Assembly (NCBI GenBank): GCA_963813375.1
Contig: CAWEYT010000023.1
Span: 146,242-210,241 of the forward strand
DNA from: DASTFY01 sp963813375
Lineage (GTDB): Bacteria > Actinomycetota > Acidimicrobiia > Acidimicrobiales > Ilumatobacteraceae
Reading direction: 5' to 3'
Length of the DNA: 64,000 nt
Of the stretch, positions 28,104-35,712 are shown piece by piece; the first letter of the stretch is position 1, and every line of letters begins with the position of its first letter. Made by a program: the position numbers and the translations under genes. The notes under the pieces are model-generated. The model ran no database searches. It saw only the letters and a list, made by a program, of their open reading frames with translations, and was not told the DNA's origin.

Positions 28104-28931
28104 TCAGTGGAAGGAATGGGCGTCGTCCGGGAACGTCCCGTCCCGCACGTCCCGGGCATACGCGCCCAGCGCGCCGACGACCTCGGACCGCAGATCGGCG
28201 TAGGCCTTGGCGAACTTGTAGAGGTTGGGCGTCAGCCCCAGCACATCGTGCAGCACGAGGACCTGGCCGTCGCACTCGGGCCCCGCGCCGATGCCGATCG
28301 TCGGGATGGAGAGGTTGGCCGTGATCTCGGCCGCCAGCTCCCGCGGCATCCCCTCCAGCACCACGCTGAAGGCACCCGCCGCTTCGACGGCCTTGGCGTC
28401 GGCCAGCAACCGGTCCCGTCCGCCCGCCTGGCTGCCGCTCGACCGGCCCTGCACACGGTGCCCGCCCATGCGGTGGAAGGACTGCGGGGTCAGGCCGATG
28501 TGGGCCATGACCGGGATGTCGACGCTGGTGATGGCCTCGATGGTGTCCGCCATCGGCACCCCGCCCTCCAGCTTGACCGCGGCCGCTCCGCCCTCCTTGA
28601 TCAGGCGGATGCTGCTCTCGACCCCCTGCTGCGGGCTCACCTGGTAGGAGCCGAACGGCAGGTCGCCGACGACGAGAGCACGGACGGCCCCGCGGGCGGC
28701 GAGGCGGGTGTGGTACACGGCTTCGTCGAGGGTGACGGGGAGCGTGTTGGCCACACCCTGCACGACCATGCCGAGCGAGTCGCCGACCAGGACGACGTCG
28801 ACGCCTGCTTCGTCGGCGAGGGCGGCGAACGTGGCGTCGTACGCGGTGACCATCACGATCCGGTCGGCGACCACCTCGCCTCGCACCTTGCGCCGGGCCA
28901 GGCCCGGTGCCGTGACCTTCTCCGCGTCCAT
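28104..28931 (-). CDS. panB: 3-methyl-2-oxobutanoate hydroxymethyltransferase
   Basis: First committed step of pantothenate synthesis: ketoisovalerate plus methylene-THF gives ketopantoate. 275 residues. Typical motifs: VMVTAYDATFAALADEAGVD, VLVGDSLGMVVQG (Mg-binding Asp), GDLPFGSYQ, AAAVKLEGG, VMAHIGLTPQS, VLEGMPRELA (catalytic Glu), IPTIGIGAGPECDGQVLVLH. ATG 28931 is preceded by GGAGGCG. The upstream neighbour is the P1 peptidase, 50 bp away on the same strand. Confidence 0.96.
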   Translation of the reverse strand: MDAEKVTAPGLARRKVRGEVVADRIVMVTAYDATFAALADEAGVDVVLVGDSLGMVVQGVANTLPVTLDEAVYHTRLAARGAVRALVVGDLPFGSYQVSPQQGVESSIRLIKEGGAAAVKLEGGVPMADTIEAITSVDIPVMAHIGLTPQSFHRMGGHRVQGRSSGSQAGGRDRLLADAKAVEAAGAFSVVLEGMPRELAAEITANLSIPTIGIGAGPECDGQVLVLHDVLGLTPNLYKFAKAYADLRSEVVGALGAYARDVRDGTFPDDAHSFH

Positions 28932-28981
28932 CGGCGCCTCCTGACGTGCGACCAGGTCACGTTAGCGATGCCGCTCCTGGG

Positions 28982-30071
28982 TCACGGGTGCCCGGTCGGC
29001 GACGACGACGGGAACAGGTCCCGGTAGGAGGGGCGATCGGGGTGGCTGCGGGCGGCGAGGACGCCCCGGGCGATGGCCCGGGCGACGACGTCGGCCGCCG
29101 CCGCCAGGAGCACGTTGAGCTGGCGCACGTCTTGCGCCGAGGACGGTGCCGCCGACCGCTCCCGGGAGCCCGTGGCGAGGCCGAAGAAGGTGTCACCGTC
29201 CGTCAGGAGGTGGGAGGGGCGAACGGCGCGGGCGAGTCCGTCGTGGGCCGCGCCGGCCAGGCGATGGGCCTCCGCACGATCGAGCGCCAGATCGGTCGCC
29301 ACGACCCCGATCGTGGTGTTCATCGTGTCGGGCGGCGGGGCGAGCGCGCGTCGTGCGGCCGCCACGTCGCCTCGGGCGGGACGCCGCAGCGCGGGGTCGG
29401 CGGTCGGGTGCAGCAGCGGTGCGGCGTGCAGGATGCCGGTCGCGGCGTCGAACACGGCGCCGGCCGCGTTGACCGCCACGAGCGCGGCGACGGTGGTGCC
29501 GTCCGGGAGGACCGCGCTGGCCGATCCGATCCCACCGGCGACGCCTCCCGCCGCCGCGCCGGTCCCCGCGCCGACCGTCCCCTCGACGACCCTGCGGGCC
29601 TTGCGCCCGCGTCCGGCCGCGGTCGCGGCGGCCCGGCCGAACGCGGCGTCCGGGCGGTGGCGGAAGTTCCCGCCCCGGCCCAGGTCGAACAACACCGCGG
29701 CGGGCACGATGGGCACCACCTGGTCCGGGTCGTCGCCGACCCGGTAGCCGGTGCCCTGCTCCTCGAGCCAGCGCATCACCCCGTCCGCCGCGGCGAGGCC
29801 GTACGCGCTCCCGCCGGTCAGGCACACCGCGTGGACGTGGGGCACGAGGTTCCAGGGGGCGAGGGCATCGGTCTCGCGTGTGCCGGGCCCGCCACCGCGC
29901 ACATCGACCCCGCCGGCCGTGCCCGGTGGGGCGAGGATCACCGTCGTCCCGGTCCGCCACCCCCGACCGAGGCGCTGGGCATGACCGACGCGCACACCTT
30001 CCACGTCCGTGAGGTCGTTGCGGAGGCCCGACCGCCACGGACGGCCCAGCCGCCACGGACGGCCCAGCCAT
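28982..30071 (-). CDS. P1-family (DmpA/NylC-like) Ntn hydrolase
   Basis: P1 peptidases are N-terminal-nucleophile hydrolases (aminopeptidase DmpA, nylon-oligomer hydrolase NylC) that cut themselves into two chains. Seen: VEGVRVGHAQ at the N-terminus, HAVCLTGGSAYGLAAADGV, GRGRKARRVVEGTVGAGTGA, GGVAGGIGSASAVLPDGTTV, and PDTMNTTIGVVATDLAL, where the Thr pair after Asn marks the likely autoprocessing site. The open frame from GTG 30004 is intact, but the in-frame RNDLTDVEGV upstream and an ATG at 30071 overlapping the M20 stop (TGATG) suggest the real start is 30071 with one extra base near 30023. It lies in an operon with M20 and metallophosphoesterase genes. Confidence 0.88.
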
Positions 30072-31258
30072 CAGCGGTCCGCGGCGGACAGGAAGCGGAG
30101 CGCAGCCTCCCGGTAGACCTCGGCCGCCTCGACGATGGCGGCCACGTCCACGAACTCGTCCACCTGGTGGGCGATCCACTTGCCGCCCGGGCCGTACACG
30201 ACGGTCGGCATGCCCGTGCGGGCGGTGAGCACGGTTCCGTCGGTGGCGCCGGGCACCCCCCCGAGCCGGGCCGGCTCTCCGGTGACCGCGGCGTGGGCGT
30301 CGCACAGCGCCCTGACGACCGGGGACGTCTCCGGCGTCGAGACGGCCGGGCGGTCGTCGATGACCGCGACCGACGCCTCGACCCCCGCAGCCGTGCCGGC
30401 GGCCCGGGCCAGTTCGCCCACCAAGTCCACCACGCCCTCGTGGTCGACATCCGGGATCGTCCTCACGTCCAGCCACGCGCTGGCATCGGCCGGGATGACG
30501 TTCATCTGGGCCGGCTGGCCGGCCCGCAGCACCGTGGGGGTCAGGTGGACCTGGCCGAGGTGCGGATGGGCCGGGTGCCGCGCCTGGAGATCGAGCTCGG
30601 CCTCGGAGAGGCGGCCGAGGAAGGCGGCCAGCACCGGGTTCGGGTTGCGGCCCTGGAACGGCATGGCGCCGTGGGCCATCGCGCCGGCGAAGTCCACGCG
30701 GAGGCGCAGCGCGCCCTTGGAGACGTTGCAGACCTCGCCATCCTCGGGCTCGCAGCAGATGGCGGCGTCGATGCCCTCGGCCCGCCCCGTGGAGACGAAG
30801 TGGCGGGCGCCCGCCATCATCCCTTCCTCGTCGACCAGCGCCGCCAGCACGATGCGGCCGGGGAACGGGCCTTCGTCGGCCACGGCCCGGGCGGCGAACA
30901 GGGCCGCTACCAGGCCCGACTTCATGTCGGCGCTGCCCCGCCCGTAGAGGCGGCCATCGCGGATGTCGGCGCCGAACGGATCGGTCGTCCAGGCGTCGGG
31001 ATCGCCCTCGGTGACGACGTCCGTGTGCCCCTCGAACATGAGCGTCGGTCCGGGCCGCCCGCCCTCCACGACGGCGTACACGTTGGGCCGCCCGGGGGCG
31101 ACGGGGTCCATCTCCGGCGTCCAGCCGAAGTCGCGGAGCTGGTGGGCCACGAGCCGGGCCGCGCCCTCCTCGCTGCGGCCGGTCGGCGGGTCGTACACGC
31201 TGGGGACGCGCACCAGCGCCTGCACGACCTCGACGAGCGCGCCGTGGTCGATGGTCAC
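30071..31258 (-). CDS. M20-family metallopeptidase (ArgE/DapE/ACY1-like)
   Basis: About 395 residues. The di-zinc ligands of M20 deacylases are all present: LMFEGHTDVVTEGD (His, Asp), GRGSADMKSGL (bridging Asp), LVDEEGMMAGARHF (catalytic and metal Glu), AAICCEPEDGEVC (Glu/Asp), and a C-terminal KWIAHQVDEF (His). The lid domain lies between about 180 and 290. GTG 31258 overlaps the stop of the metallophosphoesterase gene (GTGA). Likely an N-acyl amino-acid or peptide hydrolase; the exact substrate is not readable from sequence. Its stop overlaps the P1 gene start. Confidence 0.9.
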   Translation of the reverse strand: MTIDHGALVEVVQALVRVPSVYDPPTGRSEEGAARLVAHQLRDFGWTPEMDPVAPGRPNVYAVVEGGRPGPTLMFEGHTDVVTEGDPDAWTTDPFGADIRDGRLYGRGSADMKSGLVAALFAARAVADEGPFPGRIVLAALVDEEGMMAGARHFVSTGRAEGIDAAICCEPEDGEVCNVSKGALRLRVDFAGAMAHGAMPFQGRNPNPVLAAFLGRLSEAELDLQARHPAHPHLGQVHLTPTVLRAGQPAQMNVIPADASAWLDVRTIPDVDHEGVVDLVGELARAAGTAAGVEASVAVIDDRPAVSTPETSPVVRALCDAHAAVTGEPARLGGVPGATDGTVLTARTGMPTVVYGPGGKWIAHQVDEFVDVAAIVEAAEVYREAALRFLSAADR

Positions 31259-32079
31259 GAGACGGCCGCCAGCGGGAGCAGATCGGCGTCGCCGAGGGAC
31301 TCCGAGCCGGGAGGCACCAGGTCCTCGAGCCTCAGCTGGGTGACGCCGTCGGGTTCGACCAGCCGGTGGGACGCCTCCCCGTCCTCGCCGAGGACGTGCT
31401 CGACGGCACCGATGCGATAGGTGCTGCCATCCGGGCGTTCCGTCCCGATGAACGACGCCGCCGGCGCCCACACCGTGGAGGCGCCGCCCGGGAGGCCGCC
31501 GCTGCGGTACCGATGCAGATGACCCGACGCCACCACGCGGACCGGCCGGCCCGCCAGCAGATCCATCAGCCGTCGCCGCCGGGGCATCGGCACGGACCAG
31601 TCGCCGCGATCGGCGACGTCCGGATCGACCAGGCAGATGGGCTGGTGCAGGAAGAGCGCCGTCGGCCGGTCCGTGGCGAGCGCGCGCTCCAGCCAGGTGT
31701 CGTGCTCGTCGTCGAGGAGCCGGTACACGTTGGCGCCGATCAGGCGCCAGCCGCCGAGGTCGCGGCTCCAGGTGTCGTCGCCCCAACGTCGCCGGAACGA
31801 CGCCAGGCGATCGGCGCTGAACAGCACGTCGCTGAAGCCGCCGACGTCGTGGTTGCCGGGGATCGCCGCGATCTCCATCCCGGCGCCCGTGATGAAGTCG
31901 TGCGCGAAGTCCGCCTCATCGCCATCGTCCGGGTCATCGGCGGTGATGTCGCCCGTGTGCACGACCAGGTCGGGCGGGTCCGCACTGAGCCAGGCCAGCA
32001 CGGCCCGGACGTTGGGGACCGCGTAGGCCCGCCGGTGGGACAGGTGGGTGTCGGAGATCTGGACGACCCGCAGCGGCAC
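31255..32079 (-). CDS. metallophosphoesterase, CpdA-like
   Basis: 274-residue calcineurin-like phosphoesterase. Metal and catalytic motifs: LRVVQISDTHLSHRRA (D-x-H, about 10-12), LVVHTGDITADDPDD (GD), IAAIPGNHDVGGFS (GNHD), ALFLHQPICL and RVVASGHLHRYRS (GHxH). Closest in style to class III cyclic nucleotide phosphodiesterases (CpdA) with few insertions. It is the first gene of a tightly overlapping minus-strand operon leading to M20, P1, panB and panC. A cyclic-nucleotide-binding protein is also encoded in this window (20984) but is not adjacent. Confidence 0.88.
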   Translation of the reverse strand: MPLRVVQISDTHLSHRRAYAVPNVRAVLAWLSADPPDLVVHTGDITADDPDDGDEADFAHDFITGAGMEIAAIPGNHDVGGFSDVLFSADRLASFRRRWGDDTWSRDLGGWRLIGANVYRLLDDEHDTWLERALATDRPTALFLHQPICLVDPDVADRGDWSVPMPRRRRLMDLLAGRPVRVVASGHLHRYRSGGLPGGASTVWAPAASFIGTERPDGSTYRIGAVEHVLGEDGEASHRLVEPDGVTQLRLEDLVPPGSESLGDADLLPLAAVS

Positions 32080-32120
32080 CAGCCCGATGGTACGGGATGC
32101 CCACGGGTAGCCTCGCTGGG

Positions 32121-32967
32121 ATGCGGGGAGGCGCGTCCTGACGCGAGTTCGGCCTCGCGACGGGTCGTCGTCGTCACCCTCGCCGTCGCGGCCCTGCTGG
32201 TGGCGGTGGCGGCCCGTCCGGCGCCGCGTGCAGCCGAGGCCGCGCGGGCGGGTGCAGACAGCCCAGCCTCCGTGCCGCCACGGCCGGCCGTGAACGGGTC
32301 GTCACGCCCACCCCTGCCGGCACCCGCCCAGCGGGCCGTCGAGCAGCTCGCCGCCACGTCGCAGCCCGGTGACGGAGCAGGGCACGCCCACGACGCCGAA
32401 GGCGGCCATCTGTTCGGGCCGGCAGAGGAGGTCGAGCTGGCGCCTGCCGACGCGGAGCGGTTCACCGACCAGTGGGCGCGGGCCGTGGCCAGCACCGCCG
32501 CCCTCGACACGACGGAGGAGGCCGCAGCCGCGGGCTACGTGCTGTCGTCGACCCGGGCACCCGGCGTCGGTACGCACTGGGTGAAATGGGAACTGATCAG
32601 CCAGCCGTTCGATCCAGCCCGCCCTTCCATGCTCCTGTTCTCAGCCGTCCGAGGTGTCGATCGCCTGGTGGGCTACTCCTACTGGGTCCAGGCGCCCAGC
32701 GCTCCCGAGGGTTTCGCAGGGTCGAACGACGCCTGGCACAGGCATGCGGGCCTCTGCATCGTGAACGGATGGGTCGAGCGGGAGGGGGTCGAGCGCGTGG
32801 CGGAGTGCCCCGGGAGCTGGCTGGCGGCCGGCGACCTGTGGATGCTGCACGCCTGGACCATGGCGGACTTCCCGAACCGCTGGGGCCGCTTCGCGCAGGC
32901 CAACCCGACCCTCTGCCCGACCGGGCGGGTGCCGGACCTGGCCTCCTGTCACCCGGACACCGGCTGA
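32121..32967 (+). CDS. secreted protein of unknown function
   Basis: About 280 residues, not recognised as a named family. The N-terminus has an export signal (RRVVVVTLAVAALLVAVAAR) followed by a Pro/Ala-rich linker and a His-containing stretch GAGHAHDAEGGHLFGP. The globular part has many aromatic residues and a notable block NDAWHRHAGLCIVNG, then WLAAGDLWMLHAWTMADFPN and two paired cysteines near the end (PTLCPTG, ASCHPDTG). No normal start is in the main frame. ATG 32121 is in another frame, so one indel within the first 30 bases is likely. It is divergent from the metallophosphoesterase. The clustered His/Cys could bind metal, which is a guess. Confidence 0.6.
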
Positions 32968-32975
32968 GTCACGCG

Positions 32976-33758
32976 TCAGGTCGTGGCGGCCCAGGAGATG
33001 GCGTTGTCCAGCAACCGCTGGTAGCAGGGGTTCCCGAACGCGCTGGGACCGTCCCCGGGCTGGAGGTACACGACGGTCGACCGCTCCACGACGTGGTGCC
33101 ACGCCGCGTAGGGCGACCCGGGCGGGTGGTGCCAGGCCGGCCGTTCCGCTCCGGCGGGCAGGAGTGCCTGGGCGGTGGACTCGTGGTCGGCGTCGGTCCG
33201 CGGTGCGTCGGTGAGGAGCAACGGCGTCACGGAGTCCTCGAACACCGGGCAGAGGTAGGTCTCATCGATCAGGGTGAAGGTCGGCGGCAGCCCAGCGCAG
33301 ATCGGATGGTCCGTCGCCATCACGGTGACGGTCTGCTCGACGTCGTGGCGGTAGCCGGAGTCGGGCCAGTCCCGCCCCGCCAGGCGACCCGGCGCGTAGT
33401 GGAACCGCCCGCCCACGATCTCGGCGAAGCGCGGCCAGGCGGGCCAGGAACAGATGCTGTGGTGGAGCGCGACCACCGGCACGCCGTCGGTCAGGAGTGC
33501 TTCCCAGCCCTCGACGACGCTGGCCGGCGGGTCGATGACCTCCGCCGGTGATCCCCGCCGTACCCGCAGGCCAGGCATGTCGTAGAGGACGATCACGTCG
33601 GCGTCGAGCCGGTCCGGGTGCAGGCGGCCCGCGGCCTCGGGGTGGGCGACCTGCTCCACGGTCACGCTGGGAAGCTGGTCCAGCAACGCGCTGAACGCCG
33701 CCTCGTCGTAGCCGTGGCCGCCGGTCAGGACCAGGGCGCGCGGAGCCATACCCCGCAT
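32976..33758 (-). CDS. ThuA-like (trehalose utilisation-type) protein
   Basis: 260 residues with the class I glutamine amidotransferase-like fold of the ThuA family: ALVLTGGHGYDEAAFSALLD, DVIVLYDMPGLRV, GVPVVALHHSICSWPAWPRF, VMATDHPICAGLPPTF, FTLIDETYLCPVF and TVVYLQPGDGPSAFGNPCYQ. ThuA domains are found in sugar-related proteins, but their chemistry is undefined. The HHSICSWP segment carries the position of the amidotransferase nucleophile. ATG 33758 or 33749. It converges with the secreted protein at 32967. Confidence 0.8.
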   Translation of the reverse strand: MRGMAPRALVLTGGHGYDEAAFSALLDQLPSVTVEQVAHPEAAGRLHPDRLDADVIVLYDMPGLRVRRGSPAEVIDPPASVVEGWEALLTDGVPVVALHHSICSWPAWPRFAEIVGGRFHYAPGRLAGRDWPDSGYRHDVEQTVTVMATDHPICAGLPPTFTLIDETYLCPVFEDSVTPLLLTDAPRTDADHESTAQALLPAGAERPAWHHPPGSPYAAWHHVVERSTVVYLQPGDGPSAFGNPCYQRLLDNAISWAATT

Positions 33759-33815
33759 GCTCGCGCAGCGGACCCGCCCCGCGGTCGTGGCGGCGCGGCA
33801 GTACCCTCCGCGGCC

Positions 33816-34493
33816 GTGCTCGAGCGGGTGTGGACCGACCCCTCGGCGGTCGACCGCCTGCGGGGCGCGGCCAAGCGGCTGGCCGGCGAGGTGGTGCGGT
33901 GGGGCTGGGACGGAGTGGTCGAGCTCGGCGCCATCGGGCCCGACAGCCGGCGGGGCCGGCGCTTCGGATCCTTCGGCGAGCGCAGCATCATCTGCTTCCC
34001 GCCCACGGCGATCGTGAACGAGCGCTACATCCACATCGGCTCAGGCACGATGATCGGCCCCCAGGTCAGCCTCTCGGCCGGCATGGTGCCCGGTCAGCAG
34101 TGCCTGTCCGACCGGGTGGTCGGCATCGGGGACCGGTGCCTGATCGGCCGGGGGAGCGGGATCGTCGGCCACCTGTCCATCGAGGTCGGCGACGACGTGT
34201 GGACCGGCCACCACGTGTACATCACCGACCAGAACCACGGGTACGAGGAGATCGACCTGCCGATCTCGCGCCAGCTGATGCCCGAGCTCCCGGTGGTCGT
34301 CGGCGACGGTTCGTGGCTCGGCCACGGCACGGTCGTGCTGCCGGGAGCCCGGATCGGCCGTCACGTGGTCGTCGGAGCCAACTCTGTCGTGGTCGGAGAG
34401 CTGCCGGACAACTGCGTTGCGGTCGGCGCGCCGGCCAGGGTGGTGCGCCGCTTCGTCGACGGTCAGGGCTGGGTGCGGACCGACTCGACCTGA
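33816..34493 (+). CDS. left-handed beta-helix (hexapeptide) acyltransferase
   Basis: 225 residues. Hexapeptide-repeat turns are evident from about residue 70 on (ERYIHIGSGTMIGPQVSLSA, GIGDRCLIGRGSGIVGHLSI, IGRHVVVGANSVVVGELPDN), with YITDQNHGYEEIDLPISRQ carrying the likely catalytic His. It belongs with maltose/galactoside O-acetyltransferase- and WbbJ-like enzymes that acetylate sugars or surface glycans. GTG 33816 is used because the protein reads well from MLERVWTDPSAVDRL. The donor and acceptor cannot be told. Confidence 0.85.
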   Translation: MLERVWTDPSAVDRLRGAAKRLAGEVVRWGWDGVVELGAIGPDSRRGRRFGSFGERSIICFPPTAIVNERYIHIGSGTMIGPQVSLSAGMVPGQQCLSDRVVGIGDRCLIGRGSGIVGHLSIEVGDDVWTGHHVYITDQNHGYEEIDLPISRQLMPELPVVVGDGSWLGHGTVVLPGARIGRHVVVGANSVVVGELPDNCVAVGAPARVVRRFVDGQGWVRTDST

Positions 34494-34521
34494 GTCGGTG
34501 CAACACGTCCAACCGGCCGGG

Positions 34522-35106
34522 TCAGCCCAGGTCGCCCGGCACCACGCAGCTCGGCATCCCGTTCTCCTTGGCCAGCGCGGTCATCCGGTTGGAGATCGGC
34601 CCGCCCGTGTCGGCTTCGGTCTCCGCGAACGGGCCGTCCCGGCCGGCCCGCCACTGCGCGATGTGGTCGCGCCGGTCCTGCAGATAGGTGTCCCAGTCGG
34701 CGAACCAGGCCGCGAGGAGCTCCTCGTCGTACTCACCGGTCGGTGCGGGCAACGCCCGCATCGTCTCGAGCTGCCCGTCGAGCAGGCCGGTGGCCTGGTC
34801 AGCGACATCGGCCCGTTGCCGCAGCGCCTCCTCGAGAGGCTCGATGTCGACGAAGGTCCGTGCCGGTGGCAGGGCAGCCACGTCCGCGCCCACCCCGGCG
34901 CAGACCTCCTCCGCCTTCGCCGGCCACGTCTGGTCGTCCAGGACGTTCGGGGACTGCGGGTCGCCGATGAAGAGCACGTAGACCCACATCGCGCCGAGTG
35001 CGACCACGATGCCGGCCAGGAGCACGCGCACCCACCGCCGCCCCGGCGGAGCGGCTTCCTCCGGACCCGCCTCCGGCCCGACGACGGGTTCTGTCACCGG
35101 TGTCAC
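34522..35106 (-). CDS. single-pass membrane-anchored protein of unknown function
   Basis: 194 residues. A short proline-rich cytoplasmic start (TPVTEPVVGPEAGPEE) is followed by one membrane helix (VRVLLAGIVVALGAMWVYVL) and an external helical domain with two cysteines (EEVCAGVGADV and MPSCVVPGDLG) that could pair. Regular spacing of Leu, Ala and acidic residues suggests a helical bundle. The start GTG 35106 overlaps the DoxX stop as GTGA, so the two are co-translated and probably work together in the membrane. No family recognised. Confidence 0.7.
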   Translation of the reverse strand: MTPVTEPVVGPEAGPEEAAPPGRRWVRVLLAGIVVALGAMWVYVLFIGDPQSPNVLDDQTWPAKAEEVCAGVGADVAALPPARTFVDIEPLEEALRQRADVADQATGLLDGQLETMRALPAPTGEYDEELLAAWFADWDTYLQDRRDHIAQWRAGRDGPFAETEADTGGPISNRMTALAKENGMPSCVVPGDLG

Positions 35107-35624
35107 TGGTCCGATGCGGCGGCGACCGGCTTCGGCGGCCGGTAGCAGACGGCCAGTTGCAAAGCGGCGGACACCACCCCGACGATCGCCGCGATCCCCG
35201 CGCCCCACCAGCCCTCGACGTCGAGACCGAGGGCATGGTCGAGCGACCAGTCACCGGCTCCGATGGTGGCGATCGAGAACGCGCCCACGGCGAGGATCGC
35301 GCAGTACTCCCAGCCCCCGCCGGGCCGGAAGATGAAGAACCCGTTCTTCCAGTGGGTGGTGGTGATGGCCACCAGCATCAGCGCGATGACCCCCGCGGCC
35401 GAGAGCGGTGTCAGCAGCCCTGCGGCCAGACCCAACCCGGCCACGACCTCGGTGCCGGCGGCCATCACCGCGTTGGGGAATCCGGGGCGGACTCCCATGC
35501 TCTCGAACCACGCCGCGGTGCCGGGCAGGCGGCCACCACCGAAGAACTTGTTGTAGCCGTGGACGGCGAGGGTCAGCCCCAGGGCCAGTCGCAGCACGAG
35601 CAGTCCGGCGTCAACGTGCTCCAC
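35103..35624 (-). CDS. DoxX-family membrane protein
   Basis: 173 residues with four membrane helices. DoxX hallmarks: LLVLRLALGLTLAVHGYNKF at the N-terminus, GTAAWFESMGVRPGFPNAVM, EVVAGLGLAAGLLTPLSAAG, and LVAITTTHWKNGFFIFRPGG with GWEY. Mycobacterial DoxX proteins are linked to oxidative-stress resistance in membrane complexes with SodA and SseA; neither partner is nearby. GTG 35624 opens the gene. The next gene overlaps by 4 bp. Confidence 0.87.
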   Translation of the reverse strand: MEHVDAGLLVLRLALGLTLAVHGYNKFFGGGRLPGTAAWFESMGVRPGFPNAVMAAGTEVVAGLGLAAGLLTPLSAAGVIALMLVAITTTHWKNGFFIFRPGGGWEYCAILAVGAFSIATIGAGDWSLDHALGLDVEGWWGAGIAAIVGVVSAALQLAVCYRPPKPVAAASDQ

Positions 35625-35712
35625 GACGACAGGATGACACGTCCGGCCCGGACCGCCCAGGCCAGGGGTTAACCCTGGAGCCATCCAGTGACCTCGCTGG
35701 TAGAAACGATGC

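Noticed and set aside
30025..30068. tandem copies of GGCCGTCCGTGGCGG as a repeat element
   Set aside because: Only two units, inside the start of the P1 gene; best seen as a small coding duplication encoding GPSVA twice.
28946..31420. 824-residue + strand open frame
   Set aside because: Antisense of the P1, M20 and metallophosphoesterase genes, all with catalytic motifs.
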